Of a stretch of 64,000 nucleotides of DNA, positions 35,767 through 46,003 are shown piece by piece. How positions within the stretch are numbered: position 1 is the first letter of the stretch; every line of letters begins with the position of its first letter. The translations under genes and the position numbers were made by a program. Source of the stretch: CAWGCE01 sp964480915 (lineage in GTDB: Bacteria; Planctomycetota; Planctomycetia; Pirellulales; Pirellulaceae); assembly GCA_964480915.1 (NCBI GenBank), contig CAYZRS010000025.1:1-64000 (forward strand), written 5' to 3'. The notes under the pieces were generated by a model, which searched no databases, had not been told where the DNA came from, and was given only the letters and a program-made list of their open reading frames with translations.

Positions 35767-38700
35767 GTGCGCTTGTTGAAAACGGCAAGTCGCGATCTCG
35801 CCTGCGCCTGCCGAGCGTTCCTCACCGGGTTGCTACTGTTCACCGGAATCATCAGCTCGACCTTGGCTGTGGAGGTCGACGACGCGCGCCTTTCGCGAAC
35901 TGCGCCTGGACTTGCCCAGTGGCGGTGGGAGAACCTGGAAAAGGCGCCTCAGTGGATTTGTGGTGCTCGCCCCAAATACAACCTCAAGGAGCGACTCGAC
36001 GTGATCGAACTTGCCCCGGGCGAGTCGACCACCTTTCGCGTGCCTCAGCGCGGAGCGATCCGGGTGGTTCGTTTGGACGGCAAGCTGGTGGCGGGCGACC
36101 TGCAGATTTGGGTCTCGAACGGTTCCGGGCTTTATCGTCATCTGCTGTCTGGGATTCATGAGAAGGATGGAAGTGTGATCGCGGTTCCCGATGCGTCGGG
36201 GATTTCGCTGGCGCGCGTGGTTCGAGCCAAGACTTGCGATGGCCCTCTGCGCGTTGCGATCTTCACGTCACGTCTGCTCGTGCCCGAATTCATCGACGGC
36301 TATTGGTGCGAGTTGGACGGTTGCGGCGAGCCGCACCAATTGTCAGACACTCGCATGGGACCTCGTGTATCGACGAAGTACTTCGGTGTGGCGCGTCAAC
36401 AATCGGCCCAAGTCACCGTTCAAGGGCCGGTGCGGTTGGAATTGGCGACTCGGTTTGTCTATTCCGATCAGCCCAGCGAAGTGTTGCAACCTTACACCGT
36501 TCACGTGCAAGGGGCCGATATACCGCGTCGCATCTTCGAATTTGACACGACTTCAGAGCAACGGATGCACGTCCATGTGGATGGCTGCGAACGGCTGGTC
36601 GGTTCGCGCGAGTTGGCCTTCCTTGACGTTCCTGCGGGCGAACAGACAATCGAATTCAATGCGTCGTCGCCCCTATTGATGCAGGCACGAGTCCTCAGTT
36701 GCGATATGTATTGCGACGCAAAGCACAATAGCCCTCGCTACTTTCCCCGTCTGCAACGTTCGGCAAATCGTCCGGAGACTTACGGTTCGATTTGGCAGAT
36801 TCCGCAAACGGACGTCGCCAGGTTCTTGCGGTTTGATCCGACCGACGCGGTGGCTCAGGCCGGTCTGGCGTTGCGGAGTGTGCGTGATAATCGCTATCGG
36901 CAAGGCGGTTTGCGAGCCGCCATGACGATGTTGGCCGCTGCGGCCGGTCGGCCGAGTGAACCGACCGTGCGCCGTTTCGCCGATCACTTGCTCAGCCAAC
37001 GGACCGTCTATCGGGATCTGTTGCCGCAGTGGCAGGATCGGGGCGTCATTCCTCGGCCCGCGTTCTTTAATGTTCGCAGCTTACGACCGCCACGACATAG
37101 TCACATCGATGTGATCGTGGGAGAGCAGTTGGTTGCCGATGCCGTTTCGCGGCTTTCTTCGGGCAAGTTCCTGCCGGTTGGTAGTTGTTGGGCGAACGCC
37201 GGTTTCTATTCGCTGCCTCATGATTTGGGTCCGTCGCGATTGCGTGTGGCCGTCGACAAATCTTCGCTCGGTGCGTCCACACGTTTGCATCTACAATACG
37301 ATGAGCGCGACCCGATCTTGCTGGACGCTTCACCCGGGAGCGAATTGAAGTTGGGGCAATTTAATCCGACGCGTGGCGAAACTGCGCTGGCGGCCATGAA
37401 CCACCTGCATGCTCCGTTCGATTCGGGAACGCTTGGCGGTCCTTTCGCCGTCCACAACGAACCGGCTCCGCTTTTAGCAACCGGAACAGCCGAGCTCTTG
37501 ATTCCACCAGGCGTGCAGTCGGTGCGCGTTTGGGCGACCGGTGATTTGGCCAAGCGACCTCGAGTCGCACTTCAGTACCGCACCAGCAAGACGTATCGCC
37601 TGACGGAACCGGCCTACCTGGATGCCGTGGCGAGAACGGGACTTTCGCCGGAGGTCTTGCTCGACGCGCTGCTCCACGACTTAGAACCGGCCAGTCACGA
37701 CTCGTATGCCTTCCAAGAAGTTCGCAATCACTGGGTGCCGTTAGTTCGCATGTTGCGCCAGTTTCACGCGAAAGTGAAGTCGGAATTGGCGTTGCCACCG
37801 AAGGGTCAGATGCAGCTGCCCGACGGAGTCGCCAGTCCAGCCGAACTGGAAACGGCCGCGACCGCGCGACAGTTGGCCGCTCACGGCCAATGGATGCCGG
37901 CACTCGAAACGTGGGCTACGCTCGTTAAATCGCCGCAGGAGAGTTTACGTCGCGAAGCGATTCTGCAGCGAGCCAAGTCGTTGGAGATGCTGCACGAAGT
38001 GTCGCTGGCAAAGAACGAATTGCTCGGCGTCTTCTTTCATGAGCAGCAGGACTTGTTGCTGAAGCAGTTGGCCTACGATGCCTTGTTGGAGTTGCTCATT
38101 CGCCAAGAAGATTTGGTATCGCTGGAGCGTTTCGCGGCTGCCGCTTACGTCGAGTTTGCGCAGCCTGAGTACCTCTACGATCTGGCCGACGCGTTCTTGG
38201 CGAAGGGGCGGTTCTCGCAAGCGATGTTGGTCGGACTGATGACGCCCGATCCGACGCGCATCCACGAGACGATCTTGCGGTCTGCCTACCAAGAGGGTTG
38301 GTGGCAGACATTCGATGCACAGGCTGGCAAGTTGTCGCCTCAGCAAGCCCATCTGTGGGGCGGTCTGAAACAACTCAAGATGGGCAAGTTGCCCATGGCG
38401 AAGCAGCAGCTGGCCGCCGCAGGGATGCCGGGTCAAGCCTGGCTCGATCACTTGCAGATTGGCGAATCGATTCTAAACAAACTTTCGGAAACGGATGCCA
38501 CCGAGCGTGCGTGTGCCGTACATGCCTGGGAAGCATGGCAGGCGCATCATCCGGGGCCGCGTACTTGGCGCGAGGAAGGTGCCTTGGTCGCGGAGTGCCC
38601 TGGAACGGCATCCGTTTATTCTGTCGGCCGCGACGTGTTCGGTCAGTTCTATGCAGCGGATCCCGGAAATCCACTGCGGCTGATCGTGCACGGTCCGGTC

Positions 38701-41559
38701 GATTTGAAATTTGAAGTGCGGCCCGTCCACGCCGCCGGGGCGGTCGATCCACAAGATGATTGGTTGTCGATCGAATCGGCCGAGGGGGCTTCGATTGTTC
38801 CGATCACGGCCAATCGAATCGACGCCGGCTACGAATTGGTTGGCGCGGCCGACTTGGCGGTTGGCAAGCCGGTCAAAGCGCTCTTCCGCGTCGGCCCGGG
38901 ACGCCATGAAGTCTCGCTCGCGGCCGAGCATGCTCGCGCGTTCGTGCGAGTCTTCGCCGCTCGGCCCGAGATGCCACTGGCGGTGTTGCCTCGTATCAAC
39001 GAAGCGACGATGACCGCGATCGCGGAGGGCTACTTTCGGCGGCCGTTGATGTCGAAGTTTCATTGGAAACAAAATCGAATTCATCCGCGCCATAACATGG
39101 TGGCTCACTTGCTTCCCGTCGGTTGCAATGAATCGATCCATCTACCTTTCGTGCAGTTCGGACCTTTCACAACGGATGCCGCAAGTCCTGAATGGGAACA
39201 GGGCGCGACGTGTTCTTCGGGCTGTTCGCTTTGTGGACAAATCGCCGAATCGTACGCTGTCGAACCCGACTGCGGTTCGGTCGGTACCGGCTGCACGGCG
39301 CCCGTCGCCACCACCGATGGGCAATCGATCGATCCGTTGCTAACGTCGCCCGGCTGGACGGACTACGATGAATCGCCGTGGCGAATTCAGATGCAGCATG
39401 TTGCTGCCGGCGACATTCAAGGTGTCTTGCAAGTGCCTTGCGGCGACGACTTGATGGCGGTTCGGCAACGGATGGCAGTGCTGGTCTACTTGGCCGAGAA
39501 CAACCTGCAGCAGTTTTCCAAGTGCTACGCGGAAGCGACACGTCTGATGGTCGCCTACCCCCACTGCCCGGCCCTGTCGGGAATGCGGATGCGGATGGCA
39601 AGGAGCGCTGCTTGGAAGTTGGTCCGAGAGTTTGACGGTGGGGCCGGCATACACACGCTGGAGATTAGCGAGTGGTTGCCCGAACTGCCGTCACTTCGAG
39701 TCCGCCGTGCGATGCTCGGTATGGAACCGAGTGGTGACGCGCTACTGACCGGTAGTCAGCAATTGGTGCTCGACGTTCGCAATACGGAAGCGAGTGAATT
39801 TACCTTCCTGCTGAAGCGGCCAGCGATTGGTTACCTTGTGGATGGACCGATGCGCGTTGTTTGCCAAGTCAACGGGCGGCCGGAACAGACGTTCGACCTC
39901 ATGGAGGCGGGTGCCGAAGAACAAGTAACGGTCAAACTGCAAGCGGGTGAGCACCGAGTCACGTTGTGGCATGCCGAGCCGTTGTTGAATCAATTCACGC
40001 TCGTCACGGTCGTCGAGAATTCGCATCGGTCGAGCACGTCGCCCAGCTATGCCGTTTCGCCCGTTTCTAAACGGAACCGCCTTTACCAAGTCGCCACGCA
40101 TGACGAGCCCATCCGCTTTCGCATCCCTGGGCCGGCCACGATTCGCATCGACGAACTGCGGGGAACGCGTACCTTCAGTGCGATCGAACTGGTTGAGGGA
40201 GGCGGGCGTGAGTTCGAGCTCCGACCGCTCGACGGGCAAGAGATGGCACTCTTCCGCATCTGGGAGATGCAGACCGATGCCAGTCGCACACGCCTGACGG
40301 CCCAACATATCGATTGGCAGCCGGAGCCGCTGCCGACCGGTTGGCTCGAAAGCAGTCTGCAGAACGTCGGGGGTCACTGGCCACTCTACGAAGGCAACGA
40401 AGAGAATTCCGATTGGTTCGCACCGGGCGGATTTGTACCGGGGAGCCAGGCGTGGGGCGACGCGCTTTCACTCACCTCGCTGGCGGCACCAGACGGGAAA
40501 GCGAGTTGGCTGAATTTAGACGACCGATGGAAATTGGGCCAAGAGGATGGCACCACAGCTTTTCACTTTGCGAAGTTTAATCGGCGAGCATTGGAAGAGG
40601 CGGATCGCGTTGGCTTGCCGGATAAGTTCACAGAAATCGGTTCCACCCATTACCAATACGATCCATGGACGAACAAATACTGGAAGACGGAACGGCTCTC
40701 TCGCAATCGAGAAAAAGGTGGCAAGACACGTGGTATCGCCGCGACGAGTCATTTCACATTGCCGCCACGTTGGACTTGGGTCCCCAGGCAGTTTCAAGGT
40801 CTATGGGGGTCGCGTGATCCTTACGTCAAACGCTACCCGGTGAATGTCTGGTGGACGGCTAAGGCATTTGTGCAGCAAACCGAAAGCGTGGTCCCTCGCC
40901 TCGACGACGGATTGGAATGGTCGGCGTTTTGGAACGGTGCGATGTCGCGTCGCTGTCAATTGGCTTGCGACTTGTATCACACTCCGACCGTCTCGCTCTA
41001 CCGGCGCTTGATGAGCATGGACTTCAACAACTACGCTCCCGGTGAGATCGACCAAGATGTGTTTACCGAGTTCAAAAACGATCACCGTTTTGGCTATGTA
41101 TTCAGAGATCGCTTGGTGTGGCAGCCATGCTTGGATCGCAAATGGTGGGTCGAGCCGAGCTTTTACAGCAATGAAGATTTCCGCTTGGACCGGCCGGATC
41201 ACATGAGTGTCCGTATCGGCCATTCTCGGTTGGCCGGTCCGTTGTTCTTGGACGCCAGCTATCGTTACGCTCGCTACTTCCAAGACAGTGACCGTGACGA
41301 GTACGCGACACAACATCTACTCTACCTACAATCGACGTTGGGGGGCTGGCTCAATTCGGGCAATCGGGTCGAGCTCAATTCGGGCATCTCGCACGACGTG
41401 ACGGGCGAGCGCACGTCGGCATACATGAATCTGACTTGGTACTACAGCCGGGGTCGCGGTGCGTGGGATTTCCATCCCAGCGACATGCCGTTCCTGGCGC
41501 TGCAAAAACAGAATGCTATCCCCGCTTGGTTCCATGGAGGAGGCTTTGGTGACAATTAA
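35767..41559 (+). CDS. Giant secreted protein with TPR-like helices and a probable C-terminal outer-membrane beta-barrel
   Basis: 1930 residues from a GTG that opens directly on a signal peptide (basic start, hydrophobic 'AFLTGLLLFTGIISSTLA', cleavage before VEVDD). The frame is open from a TTG at 35521, but that stretch is not protein-like. Residues to about 690 are beta-rich with 'LAPGESTTFRVPQRGAIRVVRL'. About 700-900 is helical with TPR-like repeats. A Cys-rich stretch ('CSSGCSLCGQ') lies near 1150. The last 240 residues show alternating aromatic strands ('RIGHSRLAGPLFLDASYRYARYF', 'NRVELNSGISHDV', 'AYMNLTWYYSRG') typical of an outer-membrane barrel. The TPR-plus-barrel plan recalls cellulose exporter BcsC. 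Function inferred. Confidence 0.72.
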   Translation: MRLLKTASRDLACACRAFLTGLLLFTGIISSTLAVEVDDARLSRTAPGLAQWRWENLEKAPQWICGARPKYNLKERLDVIELAPGESTTFRVPQRGAIRVVRLDGKLVAGDLQIWVSNGSGLYRHLLSGIHEKDGSVIAVPDASGISLARVVRAKTCDGPLRVAIFTSRLLVPEFIDGYWCELDGCGEPHQLSDTRMGPRVSTKYFGVARQQSAQVTVQGPVRLELATRFVYSDQPSEVLQPYTVHVQGADIPRRIFEFDTTSEQRMHVHVDGCERLVGSRELAFLDVPAGEQTIEFNASSPLLMQARVLSCDMYCDAKHNSPRYFPRLQRSANRPETYGSIWQIPQTDVARFLRFDPTDAVAQAGLALRSVRDNRYRQGGLRAAMTMLAAAAGRPSEPTVRRFADHLLSQRTVYRDLLPQWQDRGVIPRPAFFNVRSLRPPRHSHIDVIVGEQLVADAVSRLSSGKFLPVGSCWANAGFYSLPHDLGPSRLRVAVDKSSLGASTRLHLQYDERDPILLDASPGSELKLGQFNPTRGETALAAMNHLHAPFDSGTLGGPFAVHNEPAPLLATGTAELLIPPGVQSVRVWATGDLAKRPRVALQYRTSKTYRLTEPAYLDAVARTGLSPEVLLDALLHDLEPASHDSYAFQEVRNHWVPLVRMLRQFHAKVKSELALPPKGQMQLPDGVASPAELETAATARQLAAHGQWMPALETWATLVKSPQESLRREAILQRAKSLEMLHEVSLAKNELLGVFFHEQQDLLLKQLAYDALLELLIRQEDLVSLERFAAAAYVEFAQPEYLYDLADAFLAKGRFSQAMLVGLMTPDPTRIHETILRSAYQEGWWQTFDAQAGKLSPQQAHLWGGLKQLKMGKLPMAKQQLAAAGMPGQAWLDHLQIGESILNKLSETDATERACAVHAWEAWQAHHPGPRTWREEGALVAECPGTASVYSVGRDVFGQFYAADPGNPLRLIVHGPVDLKFEVRPVHAAGAVDPQDDWLSIESAEGASIVPITANRIDAGYELVGAADLAVGKPVKALFRVGPGRHEVSLAAEHARAFVRVFAARPEMPLAVLPRINEATMTAIAEGYFRRPLMSKFHWKQNRIHPRHNMVAHLLPVGCNESIHLPFVQFGPFTTDAASPEWEQGATCSSGCSLCGQIAESYAVEPDCGSVGTGCTAPVATTDGQSIDPLLTSPGWTDYDESPWRIQMQHVAAGDIQGVLQVPCGDDLMAVRQRMAVLVYLAENNLQQFSKCYAEATRLMVAYPHCPALSGMRMRMARSAAWKLVREFDGGAGIHTLEISEWLPELPSLRVRRAMLGMEPSGDALLTGSQQLVLDVRNTEASEFTFLLKRPAIGYLVDGPMRVVCQVNGRPEQTFDLMEAGAEEQVTVKLQAGEHRVTLWHAEPLLNQFTLVTVVENSHRSSTSPSYAVSPVSKRNRLYQVATHDEPIRFRIPGPATIRIDELRGTRTFSAIELVEGGGREFELRPLDGQEMALFRIWEMQTDASRTRLTAQHIDWQPEPLPTGWLESSLQNVGGHWPLYEGNEENSDWFAPGGFVPGSQAWGDALSLTSLAAPDGKASWLNLDDRWKLGQEDGTTAFHFAKFNRRALEEADRVGLPDKFTEIGSTHYQYDPWTNKYWKTERLSRNREKGGKTRGIAATSHFTLPPRWTWVPRQFQGLWGSRDPYVKRYPVNVWWTAKAFVQQTESVVPRLDDGLEWSAFWNGAMSRRCQLACDLYHTPTVSLYRRLMSMDFNNYAPGEIDQDVFTEFKNDHRFGYVFRDRLVWQPCLDRKWWVEPSFYSNEDFRLDRPDHMSVRIGHSRLAGPLFLDASYRYARYFQDSDRDEYATQHLLYLQSTLGGWLNSGNRVELNSGISHDVTGERTSAYMNLTWYYSRGRGAWDFHPSDMPFLALQKQNAIPAWFHGGGFGDN

Positions 41560-44500
41560 TTCGTCACCCGCGACAACCATGATCTCAGCATCCGAATCCA
41601 ACACGCGAATGTTCCTAATCGGCGACATGACGCGTTACGAAATCAAGTTGAACGGCCGGTTGATCAACGACCTGCACGATCGGTTTGAGGATGCGTCCGC
41701 CGAATTAGATCGTGAGGAGAAATCGCGAGAACGGCGTCTGCCGAGGAACGTCCGCGAAAAATGGCGGAATGAGAATCGTCGTGGGGGCGATCGCCGCACG
41801 ACTCAAAACCAGGCGCTCCGTCGGTTGGTCGAGTACTTGCGAGCCCGGATTGAAGAAGAATTGTGGCTGCTCAATTCACTCGTCTCGCGAGATGCCGACT
41901 TCCGCAAAACGTTGTCGTTTGTCGTCGACGAGGCCGAGCGACGTCAGCTCATTTTGGCCTACGCGGCCGAACTGGGAGCGACCGAGCAACAGCTGAAGGA
42001 TGACGCGGCCGCTTTCGAACGTTGGTTTGGTGCCGATGCGATTGGCGATCGGTTCCTTAAGAAACGAGGCGAGCACGAACAGCGGCTCGCATTTGCCCTG
42101 CAACGCTTTGGATATGTGCTCAGTCAACTGGCGGTGCGCATCGCCAACGACCAAGAAAGTGGTGTCGCGCTGTGGCAACGTGTCGACGGCGAAGGCATGT
42201 TGCGCGATTCGCTACGCTACGCTGGCGATTTCCGTGTGCCGCTGGCCGCGTTACAGTGCGTGCATCGATTCCTTGACGGTTTAGAGAGGGCACAGCGATC
42301 GCTGGTCATTTCCGATACGACCCATTCGTACCTGATGCAGGCCACGTCTGATCCTAGCGTGGCGACGTGGCTGCAGTGCGAGGCCTTTTCCGTGCTGCAG
42401 CTCTCCGATCCGGCCGAGGCGGGTCGAGTCGTCGCGCGTCGTTTGCGGACGCCCCAGAATCACGACGATATGTTTGTCCGTCGTCATGCGTTGCGATTGC
42501 TCGTCGATCATGGTGGCCTTCAGCAGAATGTGGATGCGCTGTTGGAAGTCGTCAGCAGCGACCCCAGTCCGTTTGTCCGGCAGCAACTGGCCGAATCGGT
42601 GTGGGATGTGCCAATGGAGACTGGCGGCCACTGGATCGAGCACTTGGCATTCGTCGAAAGTCATCCGCAAGTGCGCGCGATGCTGTTAGCCAGTGCCCTG
42701 AAGCGAGCCAAACCCGAGCATCGGATACGGCTGCTGAGGATCTTGCCTCAGTGTTTCCAAGCGAGCGAGGACACCTTCGTTTTGCGGACCGCTTTGCACG
42801 TCGCTGACGAATGGCTGCAACGTTGGCAAGCAGAATCGGAATCAACGGGCGACGCGATCGATGCAGATTCTGCGGCGATAACTGAGGAAGTCGCCGGGAT
42901 GTATCGGCGATCGATCTTGCCGCCGATTTGCCAATTGCAGCAGAACGCCGATTCCTTGCAGGTCAGACGCTGGGCGGCCAAGACGGCCGAATCGATCCGA
43001 CTGCAACTCGATCCGGTCGCCCGAAAACTCAAGGAGACATTGTCCGGCTACGCCAGCGAGACCGGCCCTGGCGATGTGCGACGGATTCCGAACGCCGTAT
43101 TCCGCGGTATCGACGAGACGACGATCGGCCGCACCTTGGCGGTGATGGCGCAGCGTGACTTCGGCATCGACTTGCAAAAAACATGGTTCGGCTACCGTCT
43201 CGTGCGAGGCCCCGTGTTTGGTGTGCGGGCGTGGCGATTGCTCTACGAGATGACTCGAGCGGCGACCGACAAGCGGCAAGCGTTCCGGCATACGATCGGC
43301 CGCATTTCCGACGCTGCTTTGCGAGCTCCTTCCCAAATCATGGGTGAACTGAGCCTTACCAAAGTCCCGGGCGAACCGTTCATGATCGCCGACGAAGGGA
43401 CTTGGCGCCCTTACTTGCCTTTGCCCGACGATTACATTTCGGCACTCGGCATCAGTTGGTTGTGGAATCGTGATGTCAAGTTCTTCACCAGCGAGGGGAT
43501 CACGACGGTGCGCTCGCCGCGAACGCCCTGGGGTAAGGCCTGGGCCTGGTTCACCTTGACGCGCCGTTTTGCCGAATTCGCCAGTGCCCGAAATTGGACC
43601 GAATCACGTTCCGCAGCCCCCAACGAGTACACCGAAAAATTGGCTCAGATCGGATTCAAAACGACGTTCGTCACGTACGAACAGCAGGAAGCGCTGGCCA
43701 GCAGTGCGACGAATCAGGCGGCGAACGACTCGTCCCTGTTGGACGAGTCGGTGACGCGATTCTTCCCAGCGCTGTTCGCTGTGGGCATGCCCGATCTGAT
43801 GGTCCCTTTGTGGAATATCGTGCTGGAGTACGGCAATTATTTCTCGGCAGCCTACGAGAACAATATTTATCACCTGCTGTTTTTCGGCCTGGCGTTTGGT
43901 GCGCTGTTCCTCGCCAAGCATGCTTACTCGAACGCCACGTATCGTCACGCACGTCAGCGCATTCCGTTGTCGCTGGGTGGCTGGGGGACGCGTGGTAAAT
44001 CGGGCACGGAACGATTAAAGGCTGCGCTGATTGCCGAAATGGGCCACGGCATGGTGTCAAAAACAACCGGTTGCGAAGCGATGTTTATCCACTCGCACGC
44101 GTTCGGTGACCAATTAGAAATTCCCCTGTTCCGCCCCTATGACAAGGCGACGATTTGGGAGCAGCGCGATTTGCTCCGATTGGCGGCGCGGTTGGAGCCA
44201 TCGGTCTTCTTGTGGGAATGCATGGCGCTGACTCCATCTTACGTCGATGTGCTCCAGCGGCAGTGGACGCAGGACGACCTGAGCACCGTGACGAATACCT
44301 ATCCGGACCATGAGGATCTGCAAGGCCCGGCCGGTTACAACGTGGCTCAAACCATTTCCGGTTTCGTACCGCGGGCCGCCAAAGTCATCACCACCGAACA
44401 GGAAATGCGGCCTGTTGTCCGCCGAAGCTGCGAAGAGGTCGATACCAGCTTGCGAGGTGTTGGGTGGCTGGAGTCGGGATTGATCACCGACGATGTGCTC

Positions 44501-45988
44501 GATCGCTTTCCGTACAAAGAGCACCCGGACAACATCGCACTTGTCGCAGCGATGGCGGACGAGTTGGGTGTTACGTATGACGTGTCGGTGAAAGCGATGG
44601 CCGATCACCTCGTACCCGACTTGGGCGTTCTGAAAACGTATCCCGTGGCCACGATTCGCCGCCGTGATATCGAATTCACCAATGGGATGTCGGCGAACGA
44701 GCGGTTCGGCTGCCTGGGGAATTGGACGCGCTTGGGTTACGACCAGCATCATCCGCACGACGAACCGCAAACGTGGATTTCGACCGTCGTGAATAATCGG
44801 GCCGACCGTGTGGCACGTTCGCGCGTCTTCGCCAGTATCTTGGTGAATGACGTCAGCGCCGATCGCCATTTCCTTATCGGAACCAACCTGGACGGTTTTG
44901 CCGGGTTTGTGCGGGAGGAGTTGGATACCGTGATGGCCAGCACGACGTTGGTGACGGGTGAATCGTTTGACGCGGCGACCGCTGGGGAAATGTTCCAGGC
45001 CACGGCGATCCGCTATCGGCAGCCGACCGAGGCACAGCACGTGCGCGACAACCTGGAATTGATGATTCGGAATTCGTTGGCCGAGTCGGACAGCGGCCGC
45101 ACGTCGCCTGACGAGTGTGTGGCGGCTGTCTTGCAGCGTTGGGACGAGCCGTCGGCTGTCCGCGAACTGCTGACGAAACAGCTCGCGGCCGAGTTTGTCG
45201 ACGCGATCGAGGCGCGACAAACGTGGCAGCTGCGGGCGCTGCAAGAGTACCTGGCCTTCGCGGGAAAAATTGGGCAGGCCACTTCGGACCAGGTCACGAC
45301 GCTGGACGACGAATATCGTACCCTGCTGCGAACGTGGTTCGAACGAAAGTTGGTGGTGATCGAATCGCCCGAAACGACCGGCGAACAGATCATTGAACGG
45401 ATCGCCTGTGAGACACCGCCCGGCGTCCGCAATCGCGTCATGGGGGTGCAGAACATTAAGGGCACGGGGATGGATTTCATTTACCGGTTCCAAGCTTGGG
45501 ACGCCTGCTACGAAGCGTGCCGACTGGTTCATTCACGCGATCAGCGAGTGATCAAGAAAGGGCTGGAATCGCTGTGTGAGTTTCCCGTGCTGGGTCAATT
45601 GTGCGAACAGAAAGTGAAGGCGACCGTTGAGTTTGCTCGTACCTCGACGCAGCATCAGCAGCCGGAATATCAGACGATGTTGAACGAAATCGAATTGAAG
45701 GTGGAGGCCTCACTGGGCGCGATTCGGTCGTCGTTTGGGCAAAGCACCGAAACCGAGCTGGCGAGTAACTCGGCCTGGTCTGATTGGATTGTTGCGAAAA
45801 CGGAAGAGCTACTGGATGTCAATGATGCAGCACGGCGGCGACAGAAAGCCGATACGATCTATCGAGATTTGGGTGCGGGACGCATCAGTCGCCAGCGAGC
45901 GGTGGAAGAACTGCGGAAAATCAACAAGCGACAAAAGGGCGGCTGGTTGGCGGCCGCGCTGCGGGCTCGCAAAGGCGACGCCCAGTAA
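41549..45988 (+). CDS. PgsB/CapB-like amide ligase with large HEAT-like N-terminal region
   Basis: 1479 residues. The GTG start is preceded by GGAGGAGG and overlaps the previous stop by 11 bases. The N-terminal 750 residues are helical, with HEAT-like repeats at about 240-400 ('VRRHALRLLVDHGG', 'SSDPSPFVRQQLAESVWD'). A membrane segment lies at about 770-790. The Mur-ligase-like core of PgsB/CapB follows: P-loop 'GGWGTRGKSGTERL' near 810, 'MVSKTTGCEAMF', 'VFLWECMALTPSYVDVL', 'TNTYPDHEDLQG'. PgsB uses ATP to join glutamate by gamma-amide bonds. Bacillus PgsB is about 390 residues, so this protein is nearly four times longer. The polymer may not be glutamate. Confidence 0.82.
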   Translation: MTINSSPATTMISASESNTRMFLIGDMTRYEIKLNGRLINDLHDRFEDASAELDREEKSRERRLPRNVREKWRNENRRGGDRRTTQNQALRRLVEYLRARIEEELWLLNSLVSRDADFRKTLSFVVDEAERRQLILAYAAELGATEQQLKDDAAAFERWFGADAIGDRFLKKRGEHEQRLAFALQRFGYVLSQLAVRIANDQESGVALWQRVDGEGMLRDSLRYAGDFRVPLAALQCVHRFLDGLERAQRSLVISDTTHSYLMQATSDPSVATWLQCEAFSVLQLSDPAEAGRVVARRLRTPQNHDDMFVRRHALRLLVDHGGLQQNVDALLEVVSSDPSPFVRQQLAESVWDVPMETGGHWIEHLAFVESHPQVRAMLLASALKRAKPEHRIRLLRILPQCFQASEDTFVLRTALHVADEWLQRWQAESESTGDAIDADSAAITEEVAGMYRRSILPPICQLQQNADSLQVRRWAAKTAESIRLQLDPVARKLKETLSGYASETGPGDVRRIPNAVFRGIDETTIGRTLAVMAQRDFGIDLQKTWFGYRLVRGPVFGVRAWRLLYEMTRAATDKRQAFRHTIGRISDAALRAPSQIMGELSLTKVPGEPFMIADEGTWRPYLPLPDDYISALGISWLWNRDVKFFTSEGITTVRSPRTPWGKAWAWFTLTRRFAEFASARNWTESRSAAPNEYTEKLAQIGFKTTFVTYEQQEALASSATNQAANDSSLLDESVTRFFPALFAVGMPDLMVPLWNIVLEYGNYFSAAYENNIYHLLFFGLAFGALFLAKHAYSNATYRHARQRIPLSLGGWGTRGKSGTERLKAALIAEMGHGMVSKTTGCEAMFIHSHAFGDQLEIPLFRPYDKATIWEQRDLLRLAARLEPSVFLWECMALTPSYVDVLQRQWTQDDLSTVTNTYPDHEDLQGPAGYNVAQTISGFVPRAAKVITTEQEMRPVVRRSCEEVDTSLRGVGWLESGLITDDVLDRFPYKEHPDNIALVAAMADELGVTYDVSVKAMADHLVPDLGVLKTYPVATIRRRDIEFTNGMSANERFGCLGNWTRLGYDQHHPHDEPQTWISTVVNNRADRVARSRVFASILVNDVSADRHFLIGTNLDGFAGFVREELDTVMASTTLVTGESFDAATAGEMFQATAIRYRQPTEAQHVRDNLELMIRNSLAESDSGRTSPDECVAAVLQRWDEPSAVRELLTKQLAAEFVDAIEARQTWQLRALQEYLAFAGKIGQATSDQVTTLDDEYRTLLRTWFERKLVVIESPETTGEQIIERIACETPPGVRNRVMGVQNIKGTGMDFIYRFQAWDACYEACRLVHSRDQRVIKKGLESLCEFPVLGQLCEQKVKATVEFARTSTQHQQPEYQTMLNEIELKVEASLGAIRSSFGQSTETELASNSAWSDWIVAKTEELLDVNDAARRRQKADTIYRDLGAGRISRQRAVEELRKINKRQKGGWLAAALRARKGDAQ

Positions 45989-46003
45989 CTCTCGGCGGGA
46001 AAC

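Noticed and set aside
44114..45532. 472-codon minus-strand open frame opposite the PgsB-like ligase
   Set aside because: Antisense to conserved ligase motifs; composition typical of shadow frames in GC-rich third-position genes.
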